Below, piece by piece: positions 1-10,303 of a DNA stretch of 64,000 nt. Position 1 is the first letter of the stretch. Every line of letters starts with the position of its first letter. The stretch lies in NCBI GenBank assembly GCA_022484695.1, contig JAKVKU010000005.1, positions 164,776-228,775 on the forward strand, in the 5' to 3' direction. Origin of the DNA: Lactobacillus sp. GTDB lineage: Bacteria; Bacillota; Bacilli; Lactobacillales; Lactobacillaceae. Under the pieces are notes generated by a model, which saw only the letters and a list, made by a program, of their open reading frames with translations, ran no database searches and was not told where the DNA came from. Position numbers and translations under genes: made by a program.

Positions 1-42
1 TACCGGGTCACCATCGCGTACAATGTCCTTCATTAATATCAA
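1..42 (-). CDS. def: Peptide deformylase, N-terminal start only (partial)
   Basis: The gene runs off the left edge on the minus strand and only its first 14 codons are visible. They read M-I-L-M-K-D-I-V-R-D-G-D-P-V, which matches the conserved beginning of Gram-positive peptide deformylase, the enzyme that removes the formyl group from nascent proteins. The start is taken as TTG at 42 because a GGAGGG ribosome binding site (complement of 50-55) lies 7 bases before it. The in-frame ATG at 33 would be too far from that site. The assignment rests on a short stretch, but its position next to the pdh operon fits lactobacillar gene order. Confidence 0.7.
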   Translation of the reverse strand, partial: MILMKDIVRDGDPV

Positions 43-142
43 AATAGTTCCCTCCGTTATTTCAATTCGAATAAAATGTTACCACAACAATTGCTGCATT
101 AAAAGCATCATTGCAGTTAGGTAACAAAAATCTTAAACCTAG

Positions 143-202
143 TTGACAAACACTTAAAGAACACGTATATTTGTTTACATATGCTGCTTAGGCGCGTATA
201 CT
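143..202 (+). promoter_or_regulatory. Two tandem sigma-A-type promoters driving the M-box leader
   Basis: The first promoter is TTGACA (143-148), 17 bases, TATATT (166-171). The second is TTTACA (174-179), 17 bases, TATACT (197-202). Both have ideal spacing and both would start transcription just before the riboswitch aptamer. Confidence 0.75.
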
Positions 203-228
203 AGATTGTAGATTAAAAAAGATAAATA

Positions 229-381
229 TGTCCCGTTAGGTGAGGCTCCTATATGAAAATACGCTGTTGCTCAGAAACATCGAGAGATGCCAACGAGTCA
301 ACTGGAATTGCCCATGAAGGCTTTTTCTAATACAGCTGATGAATTTCTACGTCATATAGTGCTAAAACTAAACGATTGGGA
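229..381 (+). ncRNA. M-box (ykoK) magnesium riboswitch aptamer
   Basis: The sequence carries the conserved M-box blocks in order: GTTAGGTGAGGCTCCT (near 234-250), a TACGCTGTTGCTCA block, a GATGCCAACGAGTCAACTG block, CAGCTGATGAATT, and the closing CATATAGTGCTAAAAC and ACGATTGGG block (to about 380). In this class the RNA folds around several Mg2+ ions when magnesium is plentiful and then allows a downstream terminator to form, so the following genes are made mainly under Mg2+ limitation. The identification was made by eye against the remembered family consensus; an Infernal search with Rfam RF00380 would confirm it. Confidence 0.9.
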
Positions 382-388
382 TTTTCCG

Positions 389-426
389 TGGACACCCCAA
401 TTGTTTGTGGTGTCCTTTTCTTTTTT
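389..426 (+). terminator. Intrinsic terminator, expression platform of the M-box
   Basis: A GGACACC (390-396) / GGTGTCC (409-415) stem is followed by a T-rich run to 426. It directly follows the aptamer, as expected for the Mg2+-responsive off switch. Confidence 0.85.
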
Positions 427-468
427 AGCAATTATTAAATTTTAACGACAAAGAGAGGTGAGTGTAAA

Positions 469-555
469 ATGCAAAACGATTCTAAACCTGGAGCGACGGA
501 TATAGGTGATCAGCAGAGGAAGTCTGGCGTTTTACCCACCTCTTTGCAAATGTAA
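469..555 (+). CDS. 28-codon leader ORF between the M-box and the ATPase-like gene
   Basis: ATG at 469 begins an ORF of 28 codons ending in TAA at 555. The peptide is hydrophilic: it begins MQNDSKPGATDIG and ends VLPTSLQM. It is preceded by a strong GAGAGGTGAG ribosome binding site (453-461). No family is recognised. Its place between an Mg2+ riboswitch and a transporter-like gene resembles leader peptides such as mgtL, but the sequence is not related to that peptide as far as can be seen. Its own ribosome binding site can pair with its 3' end (see findings). It may be a regulatory leader rather than a functional protein, or a chance ORF. Confidence 0.45.
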   Translation: MQNDSKPGATDIGDQQRKSGVLPTSLQM

Positions 556-619
556 ATATTAATGTAAATATGTGGTTGAACAACAACTTCTTCTGTATCA
601 AGCAGAGGAGGGTAGCACA

Positions 620-1516
620 ATGTTCAAAAGCTTATTTGTAATGGCAAATTACAATTTTTCCACAGCTAAAGCTTTACGTGTTCAAATGACACAGGCAAGT
701 GGTTTATCTGTCAGTGAAGTTAGACAACGCGCTGAGAAATTTGGCGCCAATGAGTTCACGACGTTAAAACCACAAGCTATTTTAAAGCAAGTTTTAGCTG
801 ATTTAAAGACTGCCACTGTCCTAGGCCTATTGGCATTAAGCAGTCTATTATGGGCAGATCAAGTTATTTTGCCCGCCATGATCATACTCAGCGTGTTAGT
901 GAGCCTATTGAGTTTTCAAGTCGCTCAAACGTTGCGTTTTAATCGGATCGTTAAAAAGATTCAAACTATTACGCAAACTGAATTTTTAGTTATCCGCAGT
1001 GGCTTGAGCCGCCGGATCACTGGGGCCCAATTGGTGCCAGGAGATATTCTACTGTTAGCCACTGGCGACTATCTGCCAGCCAATGTGAACTTCTTTGAGG
1101 ATAGTGATATCCAATTGAACACCACGACGGCAACCATTGGCTCTCAAGTGATCTCAGGTGAAGGTTTTGCGGTGGTTATGGCCACTGGCAAGGCTTTAAT
1201 TGCAACACCAAGCTTGGCTGTGTTAAAGGTCCAAAAAATGCAGGCTGTTTTCAATTTCTTAACAAGCGTTGTTGCAAAAATTCAACAATTTTGCCAAGGT
1301 CTTAAAAAGACAAAACCCACACAGGTGACTACAACAACAGTTAGTCCCAAAATTATGATTCAAAACTTAACCGCTGGTTTCGTGCCCCAATTTGGCGATC
1401 AAGTTGATAGCACTGATTTTCGACAGCAGACGTCCATCGTTTTAACTTACGAATCGTCCCTCGATGGCCCGGCGTTAACCTCAACCAATCGACCCGCGCT
1501 GCTTGTTGCAGCCTAA
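620..1516 (+). CDS. Truncated P-type ATPase-like membrane protein under M-box control
   Basis: The 298-residue protein begins at ATG 620, chosen because GGAGGG (607-612) lies 7 bases upstream; an in-frame start at 572 has no such site. Residues about 28-60 match the cation-ATPase N-terminal domain (GLSVSEVRQRAEKFGANEF). Two membrane segments follow at about 66-78 and 82-99. Residues about 110-200 resemble an actuator domain (LVPGDILLLATGDYLPAN, then VISGEGFAVVMATG). The TGES loop expected between these blocks is missing. There is no DKTGT phosphorylation site, no nucleotide-binding domain and no later membrane helices. The last 100 residues match nothing I recognise. It cannot pump ions by the P-type mechanism. 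It could be a regulator or partner of a full Mg2+ ATPase, a sensor, or a decaying gene. The intact frame, ribosome binding site and riboswitch argue for use. Confidence 0.75.
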   Translation: MFKSLFVMANYNFSTAKALRVQMTQASGLSVSEVRQRAEKFGANEFTTLKPQAILKQVLADLKTATVLGLLALSSLLWADQVILPAMIILSVLVSLLSFQVAQTLRFNRIVKKIQTITQTEFLVIRSGLSRRITGAQLVPGDILLLATGDYLPANVNFFEDSDIQLNTTTATIGSQVISGEGFAVVMATGKALIATPSLAVLKVQKMQAVFNFLTSVVAKIQQFCQGLKKTKPTQVTTTTVSPKIMIQNLTAGFVPQFGDQVDSTDFRQQTSIVLTYESSLDGPALTSTNRPALLVAA

Positions 1517-1534
1517 ATAGTGAATTAAAAGGTC

Positions 1535-1581
1535 AAGAATATCATTTTACAGTGAAAAGCTGTTGGTGATATTCTTTTTTT
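1535..1581 (+). terminator. Intrinsic terminator after the ATPase-like gene
   Basis: AGAATATCA (1536-1544) pairs with TGATATTCT (1567-1575), with an inner ACAG/CTGT stem, and is followed by seven T. Confidence 0.8.
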
Positions 1582-2942
<1,361 letters not shown>

Positions 2943-2943
2943 T

Positions 2944-3921
2944 ATGGCAAAAAAAACAATGATTCAGGCAATTACTGCTGCGTTGGGCCAAGCCATTGAA
3001 CAAGACGACAAAGTACTTGTTTTTGGTGAAGATGTGGGTAAAAATGGTGGTGTTTTCCGGGCCACTGAAGGTCTCCAGGAGAAATACGGTGAAGACAAAG
3101 TATTTGATACACCTTTGGCAGAATCTGGCATCGGCGGCTTGGCCATTGGGCTAGCTTTAGAGGGTTTACGGCCAGTTCCTGAAATTCAATTCTTTGGTTT
3201 TATTTTTGAAACCATGGACTCCATTGGTGGTCAAATGTCACGGATGCGTTATCGGATGGATAATACCCGTTCGATGCCGATTACGATTCGTTCACCTTTT
3301 GGCGGCGGTGTTCATACACCAGAAATGCATTCAGATAACTTTGAAGGCTTAATTGCCCAATTTCCGGGCATTCGGGTGGTCATTCCTAGTAATCCTTACG
3401 ATGCCAAGGGCTTGTTGTTGTCTTCTATCAAGAGCAACGATCCGGTGTTGTTCTTGGAACATATGAAATTGTACCGTTCCTTTAGAGAAGAAGTGCCTGA
3501 TGAAGCCTATGAAGTACCACTAGATCAATGTGGTATCAGCCGTGAGGGTAAAGACGTTACCATCGTCACATATGGTGCCATGGTCCGGGAGAGTTTAAAG
3601 GCTGCAGACAACTTAGCTAAAGAAAACATTGACGCTGAAGTTATCGATTTGCGGACGATTTCACCGATTGACTATGACACAATTCTAGCTTCTGTAAAGA
3701 AAACAAGTCGGGTCGTGGTTGTTCAAGAAGCCCAGCGGCAAGCTGGTGTGGGTAATAATGTCGTTTCTGAAATTTCCCAAAGAGCGATCTTGTCTCTAGA
3801 AGCCCCAATTGGTTTTGTGGCTGCCCCAGACACACCATTCCCATTTGGCCAAGCTGAAAATGATTGGTTGCCAAATGCCAGTGATATTGAAGCTAAAGTA
3901 AAAGAAGCTATGAGTTACTAA
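2944..3921 (+). CDS. pdhB: Pyruvate dehydrogenase E1 component, beta subunit
   Basis: This 325-residue protein is the transketolase-like partner of PdhA. Conserved blocks include [15 protein letters not shown] near the N-terminus, [31 protein letters not shown] and the C-terminal regulatory domain around [10 protein letters not shown] and [14 protein letters not shown]. Length is normal for the family. Its start lies one base after the pdhA stop, with the ribosome binding site AAAAGGAG inside the end of pdhA. Confidence 0.96.
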   Translation: MAKKTMIQAITAALGQAIEQDDKVLVFGEDVGKNGGVFRATEGLQEKYGEDKVFDTPLAESGIGGLAIGLALEGLRPVPEIQFFGFIFETMDSIGGQMSRMRYRMDNTRSMPITIRSPFGGGVHTPEMHSDNFEGLIAQFPGIRVVIPSNPYDAKGLLLSSIKSNDPVLFLEHMKLYRSFREEVPDEAYEVPLDQCGISREGKDVTIVTYGAMVRESLKAADNLAKENIDAEVIDLRTISPIDYDTILASVKKTSRVVVVQEAQRQAGVGNNVVSEISQRAILSLEAPIGFVAAPDTPFPFGQAENDWLPNASDIEAKVKEAMSY

Positions 3922-3948
3922 TTTTTGGATATAGAAAGGAAGAAAACT

Positions 3949-5616
3949 ATGGCCTATCAATTCAAACTACCCGAACTAGGTGAAGGTATCGTTGAAGGTG
4001 AAATCGTCAAGTGGCATGTTAAAGTTGGCGATACCATTAACGAAGACGATACTTTGCTGGAGGTGCAAAACGACAAATCCGTTGAGGAAATTCCCTCACC
4101 GGTGACTGGGAAAGTGCTCAATATCATGGCAAATGAGGGGGACACCGTGGAAGTCGGTCAACCTTTGATTGAAATTGACGCCCCCGGCGCAGCTGGCAAT
4201 GACACGCCAGCCGCCGCACCGGCTGCAGCAGCACCTGCGCCAGCGGCAACACCGGCACCTACTGCCCCAAGTTCAGCTGACAAAGTCTATCAGTTTAAAC
4301 TGCCTGAACTGGGTGAAGGTATTGTGGAAGGTGAAATCGTTAAGTGGCACGTTAAAGTTGGCGATACCATTAATGAAGACGACACCTTATTAGAAGTTCA
4401 AAATGATAAATCCGTTGAAGAAATTCCTTCGCCAGTTACTGGTAAAGTTACGAACTTAGTGGCCAATGAAGGCGATACGGTGGAAGTTGGCCAAGTATTA
4501 GTTGAAATTGATGCACCCGGCCATAATGATGCTACGCCAGTAGGTGCTGGTACCAGTGCCCCAGCTGCCGCACCTGCCGCTGCACCGGAACCCCAAGTTC
4601 AAAATGCGGCCAGTGGCCCAGCTGCGGTGACCCCAAATAACGTGGTTGCCATCAGTGACCCTAACCGAGAAGTATTAGCCATGCCTTCTGTGCGGCAATA
4701 TGCCAGAGAACATGACGTGGACATTTCCCAAGTACCCGCTACGGGCAACCACAATCGTATTACCAAACAAGATGTGGATAACTTTATTGCCGGTGGCACC
4801 AGTGCACCCGCTGCCACACCTGCTAGTGCAGCTGCCCCAGTTAGTGCGCCTGCAGTGACGGCTGCCCCAGCTGCAACCGAAGCACCTAAGGCTTATACAT
4901 CCACTGAACCTGATCGTGAAGTTCGTGAAAAGATGTCGCCAACTCGGCGAGCTATTGCCAAGGCAATGACCACCAGCAAGCATACAGCACCACATGTCAC
5001 GATTTTTGATGATGTCGAAGTTTCTAAATTAATGGCTCATCGTAAGAAATACAAGACAGTTGCGGCTGATCGGGGGATTCATTTGACCTTCTTAGCTTAT
5101 GTGGTCAAGGCCTTAGTGGTTACTGTTAAGGATTATCCAGATTTGAATGCGTCAATTGATGACGTAGCCCAAGAAATCGTGCATAAGAATTACTTCAATA
5201 TTGGGATTGCGACGAATACGCCCCATGGCTTATACGTGCCTAATATTAAAGATGCCGATAAGAAGAGTATTTTTGAAATTGCCAAAGAAATTTCAGAAAA
5301 TGCGGAATTAGCCAAAGATAATAAGCTTAAACCACAATCTATGCGTTCTGGCACAATTACCATCAGTAATATCGGTTCCATTGGTGGTGGTTGGTTTACC
5401 CCAGTTATCAATTATCCTGAAGTTGCGATCCTTGGTTTTGGCCGTATTGCCAAAGAACCTTACGTGACCGCCGATGGCCAAATTGCTGTGGGTGCCATGA
5501 TGAAATTATCATTATCGTTTGATCATCGTTTGATTGATGGTGCTTATGCCCAAGAAGCAATGAATGAATTAAAGAAATTATTAGCAGATCCTGAATTATT
5601 GTTGATGGAAGGATGA
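3949..5616 (+). CDS. pdhC: Dihydrolipoamide acetyltransferase (PDH E2) with two lipoyl domains
   Basis: This 555-residue core enzyme transfers acetyl groups from lipoyl-lysine to CoA. ATG 3949 was chosen because AAAGGAAG (3935-3942) lies just upstream; the frame can extend to a TTG at 3925 without support. Order of domains: lipoyl domain 1 (about 2-80), Ala/Pro linker, lipoyl domain 2 (about 113-190), a second Ala/Pro linker, an E3/E1-binding domain (SVRQYAREHDVDISQVPATG, about 245-280), a third linker, and the catalytic domain with the active-site motif DHRLIDGA near the C-terminus. Both lipoyl domains carry the lipoylated lysine in QNDKSVEEIPSP. The two lipoyl domains are identical over more than 50 residues. 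Confidence 0.96.
   Translation: MAYQFKLPELGEGIVEGEIVKWHVKVGDTINEDDTLLEVQNDKSVEEIPSPVTGKVLNIMANEGDTVEVGQPLIEIDAPGAAGNDTPAAAPAAAAPAPAATPAPTAPSSADKVYQFKLPELGEGIVEGEIVKWHVKVGDTINEDDTLLEVQNDKSVEEIPSPVTGKVTNLVANEGDTVEVGQVLVEIDAPGHNDATPVGAGTSAPAAAPAAAPEPQVQNAASGPAAVTPNNVVAISDPNREVLAMPSVRQYAREHDVDISQVPATGNHNRITKQDVDNFIAGGTSAPAATPASAAAPVSAPAVTAAPAATEAPKAYTSTEPDREVREKMSPTRRAIAKAMTTSKHTAPHVTIFDDVEVSKLMAHRKKYKTVAADRGIHLTFLAYVVKALVVTVKDYPDLNASIDDVAQEIVHKNYFNIGIATNTPHGLYVPNIKDADKKSIFEIAKEISENAELAKDNKLKPQSMRSGTITISNIGSIGGGWFTPVINYPEVAILGFGRIAKEPYVTADGQIAVGAMMKLSLSFDHRLIDGAYAQEAMNELKKLLADPELLLMEG
3955..4525 (+). repeat. Tandemly duplicated lipoyl-domain coding segment in pdhC
   Basis: The segments at about 3955-4175 and 4288-4525 encode the same lipoyl domain. 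The proteins agree over a run of more than 50 residues, while the DNA differs at many third codon positions. This looks like an internal duplication kept uniform by selection or by partial gene conversion. Confidence 0.85.
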
Positions 5617-5623
5617 GGATTAA

Positions 5624-7030
5624 ATGGTAGTTGGAGATTTCGCAATTGACTTAGATACAGTTGTCATCGGTTCTGGCCCCGGGGGTTACGTTGCTGCAAT
5701 TCATGCCGCTGAATTAGGGCAAAAAGTAACCGTCATTGAAAGAGAATTTGTTGGTGGGGTTTGTTTGAATGTGGGTTGTATTCCTTCAAAGGCCTTGATC
5801 AATGCCGGCCACCGTTTACAAGCTGCCAGTGATGCCTCAACTTTTGGTATTACCACCCAAAAACCAACCATTGACTGGACGAAGACGCAAGATTGGAAAG
5901 AAAATAAAGTTGTGCACCGTTTGACTTCAGGCGTGGCCATGCTCTTTAAAAAGCATAAAATTGACCTGATCATGGGGGATGCTTTTTTAAAGGATAGCCA
6001 TAGTTTCCGAGTTATTCAAAAAGACAGTGCGCAAACTTATACATTTAAGAACTTAATTATTGCTACTGGTAGTCGGCCAATTGAGATTCCTGGCTTTAAA
6101 TTCGAAGGCCGGGTCGTGGATTCCACGGGGGGTTTGAATTTACCTGAGATTCCTAAGGAATTAGTGGTCATTGGCGGTGGCTACATTGGTTCTGAATTAG
6201 CAGGAGCTTATACGAATTTAGGCGCTCACGTGACTATTTTAGAAGGTACACCGTCAATCTTGCCAAACTTTGATAAAGACATGGTGGCCTTGGTCTTGAA
6301 CAACTTCAAACAAAAGGGTACCGATGTGATCACCAGTGCCATGGCCAAATCGGCTGTTCAGACGGACAAAGACGTCACGGTGAACTACGAAGTTGATGGC
6401 AAGGCGCAAAGTATTAAAGCCGACTATGTCATGGTGACCGTGGGCCGGCGCCCGAACACCAATGATATGGGCTTAGAACAAGCCGGGATTAAAACCAGCG
6501 ACCGGGGCTTGATCGAAGTAGACAATCAAGGCCGGACCAATGTTGCCAACATCTATGCCATTGGCGATATTGTGGCTGGGGCGGCTTTAGCCCATAAGGC
6601 TTCTTATGAGGGTAAGATTGCCGCAGAGGCTATTTCTGGCAAGAAGTCTGCCGTGGACTATAAAGCCATGCCTGGTGTCTGTTATTGTGATCCGGAGTTA
6701 GCCACCACTGGATTAACGCTAACTGAGGCTAAGGATAAGGGCTATGATGCCAAAGCTTCCAAGTTCCCATTTGCAGCCAATGGTCGGGCCATTTCTTTAG
6801 ATGAGACGGAGGGTTTTGTGAAACTGATCTCTGATAAAAAAGATGGTACTTTACTTGGCGGGCAAGTGGCTGGACCTGGTGCCAGCGATTTGATTTCAGA
6901 ATTAACGGTTGCCGTTGAAGCTGGGATGAATATTGAAGATTTAGCATTAACTATTCATCCTCACCCAACTTTAGGGGAAGCTATTATGGATGCAGCCGAC
7001 GTTGCTGAAGGTTTCCCAACTAATATTTAA
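5624..7030 (+). CDS. pdhD: Dihydrolipoamide dehydrogenase (PDH E3)
   Basis: This 468-residue flavoenzyme reoxidises dihydrolipoamide on E2 and passes electrons to NAD+. The N-terminal FAD site is [17 protein letters not shown]. The redox disulfide is in [16 protein letters not shown]. The NAD site is [19 protein letters not shown]. The second FAD block ends in YAIGDI, and the catalytic base motif HPHPTLGEA is near the C-terminus. It is the last gene of the pdh operon, 7 bases after pdhC, and is followed by a terminator. Confidence 0.96.
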   Translation: MVVGDFAIDLDTVVIGSGPGGYVAAIHAAELGQKVTVIEREFVGGVCLNVGCIPSKALINAGHRLQAASDASTFGITTQKPTIDWTKTQDWKENKVVHRLTSGVAMLFKKHKIDLIMGDAFLKDSHSFRVIQKDSAQTYTFKNLIIATGSRPIEIPGFKFEGRVVDSTGGLNLPEIPKELVVIGGGYIGSELAGAYTNLGAHVTILEGTPSILPNFDKDMVALVLNNFKQKGTDVITSAMAKSAVQTDKDVTVNYEVDGKAQSIKADYVMVTVGRRPNTNDMGLEQAGIKTSDRGLIEVDNQGRTNVANIYAIGDIVAGAALAHKASYEGKIAAEAISGKKSAVDYKAMPGVCYCDPELATTGLTLTEAKDKGYDAKASKFPFAANGRAISLDETEGFVKLISDKKDGTLLGGQVAGPGASDLISELTVAVEAGMNIEDLALTIHPHPTLGEAIMDAADVAEGFPTNI

Positions 7031-7041
7031 GCAGTATTTTC

Positions 7042-7094
7042 AGAGCAGTCACTTCCTGGGAATGAAAATTTCAGAAAGTGGGTGCTCTATTTTT
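7042..7094 (+). terminator. Terminator of the pdh operon
   Basis: AGAGCA (7042-7047) pairs with TGCTCT (7083-7088), extended by an inner CACTT/AAGTG stem, followed by ATTTTT. Confidence 0.75.
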
Positions 7095-7105
7095 GTGGGA
7101 TGTTG

Positions 7106-7111
7106 TATAAT
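7106..7111 (+). promoter_or_regulatory. Minus-10 element before the UPF0223 gene
   Basis: A perfect TATAAT lies 57 bases before the gene and just after the pdh terminator. No good minus-35 hexamer is visible at the usual distance. Confidence 0.45.
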
Positions 7112-7167
7112 AAACACTAACTGATTTTTTCGGCAGTCAGGTTTTACGAATTGGAGCGTGTTTTTAA

Positions 7168-7449
7168 ATGGAGAACTATACGTACCCGTTGGATACAGAT
7201 TGGTCCACCGCTGAAATTGTGCAGGTGGTTGATTTTTATAATGCCATCGAGCAAGTTTTTGAAAAAGGGATCAACAAAGTTGAATTAATGGATAAGTACC
7301 AAGCTTTTAAAAAAATTGTACCCAGCAAGATGCAAGAAAAACAGTTAGACAAACAATTTAATGCGGCATCCGGTTATTCGATTTATCAAGCCATGCAAGC
7401 CGCCCGGGCAGCAACTGGTACCCAAGTTATAATTAAGGAGGCGCAATAG
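7168..7449 (+). CDS. UPF0223 family protein (YktA-like)
   Basis: This 93-residue protein matches the UPF0223 (B. subtilis YktA) family, with the typical YPLDTDWSTAEIVQVVDFYN start, the middle block FKKIVPSKMQEKQLDKQF and the ASGYSIYQAM block. The function of the family is not known to me. It overlaps the next gene by one base (TAG/GTG), and the same pairing of UPF0223 with an inositol monophosphatase relative is seen in B. subtilis (yktA-yktC). This suggests a shared but undefined role. Confidence 0.85.
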   Translation: MENYTYPLDTDWSTAEIVQVVDFYNAIEQVFEKGINKVELMDKYQAFKKIVPSKMQEKQLDKQFNAASGYSIYQAMQAARAATGTQVIIKEAQ

Positions 7450-8234
7450 TGTCTGAATCTGTAAATATTTGGCAGTTAGCCAGTGAAATCAAATTTTGGA
7501 TCGCGGCTGCGGCTGAAAACGTGAAAGCCCATTTGCATGATGATCTGCAAGTTGAAACCAAATCTAATCGCAATGATTTAGTAACGAATGTGGATAAACT
7601 CACCGAAAAACATCTCGTCGGTGAGATTCGCCGAGCTTATCCCCAAGCTAGAATTGTGGGCGAAGAGGGCTTTGGTGATCAGGTCGATGACTTGACTGGC
7701 CTGGTATTTTTTGTGGATCCCATTGATGGCACGATGAATTTTGTGAAGGAAAAAGAAAATTTCGCCATCATGATTGGCGCCTATCTGGATGGTGTTGGGC
7801 TCGTGGGGGTCATTATGGACGTTGTGGCGGGCAACATTTTTTGGGGCGGACCAGAACTGGGCGTTTACAAAAATGAACTGGCTTTGCCTAAACCTAAGAA
7901 TCTCAATCTGGCTGACGGCCTGTTAGGCGTCTCTGGGCCTTTATTGCGCAAAGATGTCCGCCATATGGCCACAGCTGTGGGCCAAAGTTCTGGGGCGCGG
8001 ATCATTGGCAGTGCTGGTATTGAATTCACAAAAGTATTGCAAGGTATTGAAAATGGCTATGTTTCTCATCTCATGCCCTGGGATTTTGCTGCGGGTAAAG
8101 TCATGGCAGAAACGTTGGGCCTATTAGTCACAGATATTGACGGCACCCCCCTAAGTATGTTATCATCTAAAATTGTGCTAATTGGAACGGAACGGACGCA
8201 TGCACAAATTGTTGCTTTGCAACAACAGGATTAA
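7449..8234 (+). CDS. Inositol monophosphatase family protein (YktC/SuhB-like)
   Basis: This 261-residue protein belongs to the Mg2+-dependent inositol monophosphatase / 3'(2'),5'-bisphosphate nucleotidase superfamily. The metal-binding motifs are present: VGEEGFG, DPIDGTMNFVKEKENFAI and the C-terminal WDFAAGKVMAE. The start is GTG 7449, preceded by a perfect AAGGAGG (7435-7441). The physiological substrate cannot be read from the sequence; candidates are inositol phosphates, sugar phosphates or pAp. It is translationally coupled to the UPF0223 gene and followed by a terminator. Confidence 0.88.
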   Translation: MSESVNIWQLASEIKFWIAAAAENVKAHLHDDLQVETKSNRNDLVTNVDKLTEKHLVGEIRRAYPQARIVGEEGFGDQVDDLTGLVFFVDPIDGTMNFVKEKENFAIMIGAYLDGVGLVGVIMDVVAGNIFWGGPELGVYKNELALPKPKNLNLADGLLGVSGPLLRKDVRHMATAVGQSSGARIIGSAGIEFTKVLQGIENGYVSHLMPWDFAAGKVMAETLGLLVTDIDGTPLSMLSSKIVLIGTERTHAQIVALQQQD

Positions 8235-8257
8235 AACGAATGTGCTTTCATTACTGT

Positions 8258-8281
8258 AAGCGTGGTATTTACGCTTTTTTT
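8258..8281 (+). terminator. Intrinsic terminator after the IMPase gene
   Basis: AAGCGT (8258-8263) pairs with ACGCTT (8271-8276), with a T run to 8281. The stem is short. Confidence 0.6.
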
Positions 8282-8364
8282 GAATGTAAAGCAATTGATC
8301 ATACGTGAAGATTCGCAAATCGCTAATTATTGAGTTTGATGATATATTGAATTATCAAGCGACT

Positions 8365-8409
8365 GTTTAGCCCGTTTCGTTAGGGATCAGTCTAATATTC
8401 TGGCTAAAC
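8365..8409 (+). promoter_or_regulatory. Hairpin abutting the typA ribosome binding site
   Basis: GTTTAGCC (8365-8372) and GGCTAAAC (8402-8409) form a perfect 8-bp stem with a 29-base loop, ending 3 bases before the AAAGGAAG ribosome binding site of typA. It could affect translation or mRNA stability. No T run follows, so it is not a terminator. Confidence 0.45.
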
Positions 8410-8430
8410 ATGAAAGGAAGTTACGCAATT

Positions 8431-10275
8431 TTGAAAACAAGAGACGATATTCGTAATATTGCTATTATTGCCCACGTCGACCACGGTAAAACTACCCTTG
8501 TCAATGAATTATTAAAACAATCAGATACTTTGGATGAACATATCCAGCTACAAGATCGAGCTATGGACTCTAATGCCATTGAAAAAGAGCGTGGTATTAC
8601 GATTTTGTCTAAGAACACGGCCGTTGATTACAACAACACTAAAATCAATATCTTGGATACGCCAGGGCATGCGGATTTTGGTGGCGAAGTAGAACGTATC
8701 ATGAAAATGGTTGATGGGGTCTTATTGGTTGTCGATGCTTATGAAGGTACGATGCCCCAAACACGGTTTGTCTTGAAGAAGGCTTTGGAACAACATTTAA
8801 CACCAATCGTTGTTATCAATAAAATTGACCGTGAAGGTGCCCGCCCGGCTGAAGTCGTTGACGAAGTTTTGGAATTATTCATTGAATTAGGCGCCGATGA
8901 CGAACAATTGGAATTCCCAGTTGTTTATGCCAGTGCGATGAACGGTACATCCAGTATGGATGATGATCCAGCCACGCAAAAACACACCATGAAACCAATT
9001 TTCGATACAATTTTAAATACAATTCCTGCACCAATTGACAACAGCGATGAACCTTTACAATTTCAAGTTGCCATGTTGGATTATAATGACTATGTGGGTC
9101 GTATTGGGATCGGCCGTATCTTCCGGGGCAAGATCAAACTTGGGGATAACGTCTCTGTTTTGAAATTAGATGGTTCTAGCAAGAACTTCCGAGTTACTAA
9201 GATTTTTGGTTTCTTCGGTTTGAAAAAGATTGAAGTCGATGAAGCCAAAGCTGGGGACTTGATTGCCGTTTCTGGGATGGAAGATATCTTCGTCGGGGAA
9301 ACTGTGACACCAGTTGACCATCCAGATGCTTTACCTATTTTACGGATCGATGAACCAACCTTACAAATGACCTTTTTAGCCAATGATTCACCTTTTGCCG
9401 GTAAAGAGGGTAAATTTGTCACATCTCGTAAATTAGAAGACCGTTTGAAGAGCCAATTACAAACCGATGTTTCCTTACGGGTTGAAGATACTGATCGGCC
9501 TAGTGCTTGGGTCGTTTCTGGCCGGGGCGAATTGCATTTGTCTATCTTAGTTGAAGAAATGCGGCGCGAAGGTTTTGAATTACAACTTTCTCGGCCTGAA
9601 GTAATTTATCGGGAAAAAGACGGTGTCTTGAGCGAACCATTTGAAGCGGTTCAAATCGATACACCTGATGAATACGTTGGTTCAGTCATTGATGCCATGT
9701 CCCAACGTAAAGGCGAAATGCAAAATATGGAAAGCACCGGCAATGGCCAAACACGGTTGAACTTCTTAGCCCCATCAAGAGGCTTGATTGGCTATTCCAA
9801 TGAATTCCTATCTCAAACTGGGGGCTATGGTATCATGAACCATACCTTTGAAAAGTATGCCCCAGTCATCAAGAATTGGACACCTGGTCGCCATACAGGG
9901 GCTTTGGTTTCCATCAATGCGGGCAATGCCACAACTTATAGCTTACAATCTGTTGAAGATCGTGGGGTCTTATTTATTGGCGCCCAAACTGAAGTTTATG
10001 AGGGCATGATCGTGGGTCAAAGTTCTCGGGAACAAGATATTGCCGTCAATGTTACCAAAGGGAAGAACTTGACGAACACCCGGGCATCAGGTAAAGATCA
10101 CGCTGCGGCGATTAGAACACCTAAGAACTTGTCACTTGAAGAATCTATTGAATTCTTGAATGACGATGAACTTTGTGAAGTAACCCCTGAAAGTGTTCGT
10201 TTACGTAAGAAGATTTTAAACACTGGTGAACGGACCAAAGCAGCTAAGAAACGTAAAATTGCTGCCAAAAAATAA
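8431..10275 (+). CDS. typA: Ribosome-associated GTPase TypA/BipA
   Basis: This 614-residue translational GTPase of the EF-G class binds the 70S ribosome and supports ribosome assembly and growth under stress or cold. G motifs: AHVDHGKTT (G1), RGITI (G2), [11 protein letters not shown] (G3), NKIDR (G4) and SAMNG (G5). EF-G-like domains follow, with the TypA-specific C-terminal domain ([30 protein letters not shown]). The start is taken as TTG 8431 because AAAGGAAG (8413-8420) lies 10 bases upstream and family members begin M-K-x-R-x-D-I-R-N-I. The in-frame ATG at 8410 would overlap the ribosome binding site. Confidence 0.95.
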   Translation: MKTRDDIRNIAIIAHVDHGKTTLVNELLKQSDTLDEHIQLQDRAMDSNAIEKERGITILSKNTAVDYNNTKINILDTPGHADFGGEVERIMKMVDGVLLVVDAYEGTMPQTRFVLKKALEQHLTPIVVINKIDREGARPAEVVDEVLELFIELGADDEQLEFPVVYASAMNGTSSMDDDPATQKHTMKPIFDTILNTIPAPIDNSDEPLQFQVAMLDYNDYVGRIGIGRIFRGKIKLGDNVSVLKLDGSSKNFRVTKIFGFFGLKKIEVDEAKAGDLIAVSGMEDIFVGETVTPVDHPDALPILRIDEPTLQMTFLANDSPFAGKEGKFVTSRKLEDRLKSQLQTDVSLRVEDTDRPSAWVVSGRGELHLSILVEEMRREGFELQLSRPEVIYREKDGVLSEPFEAVQIDTPDEYVGSVIDAMSQRKGEMQNMESTGNGQTRLNFLAPSRGLIGYSNEFLSQTGGYGIMNHTFEKYAPVIKNWTPGRHTGALVSINAGNATTYSLQSVEDRGVLFIGAQTEVYEGMIVGQSSREQDIAVNVTKGKNLTNTRASGKDHAAAIRTPKNLSLEESIEFLNDDELCEVTPESVRLRKKILNTGERTKAAKKRKIAAKK

Positions 10276-10303
10276 TTTAGTTTCATAAAAAAAATTATGT
10301 ACG

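Noticed and set aside
572..620. Longer N-terminus for the ATPase-like protein starting at 572
   Set aside because: There is no ribosome binding site before 572, while GGAGGG lies at the right distance before ATG 620.
4169..4995. Overlapping ORFs on both strands inside pdhC
   Set aside because: They are shadows produced by the GC-rich Ala/Pro linkers and repeated lipoyl segments, with no ribosome binding sites or family matches.
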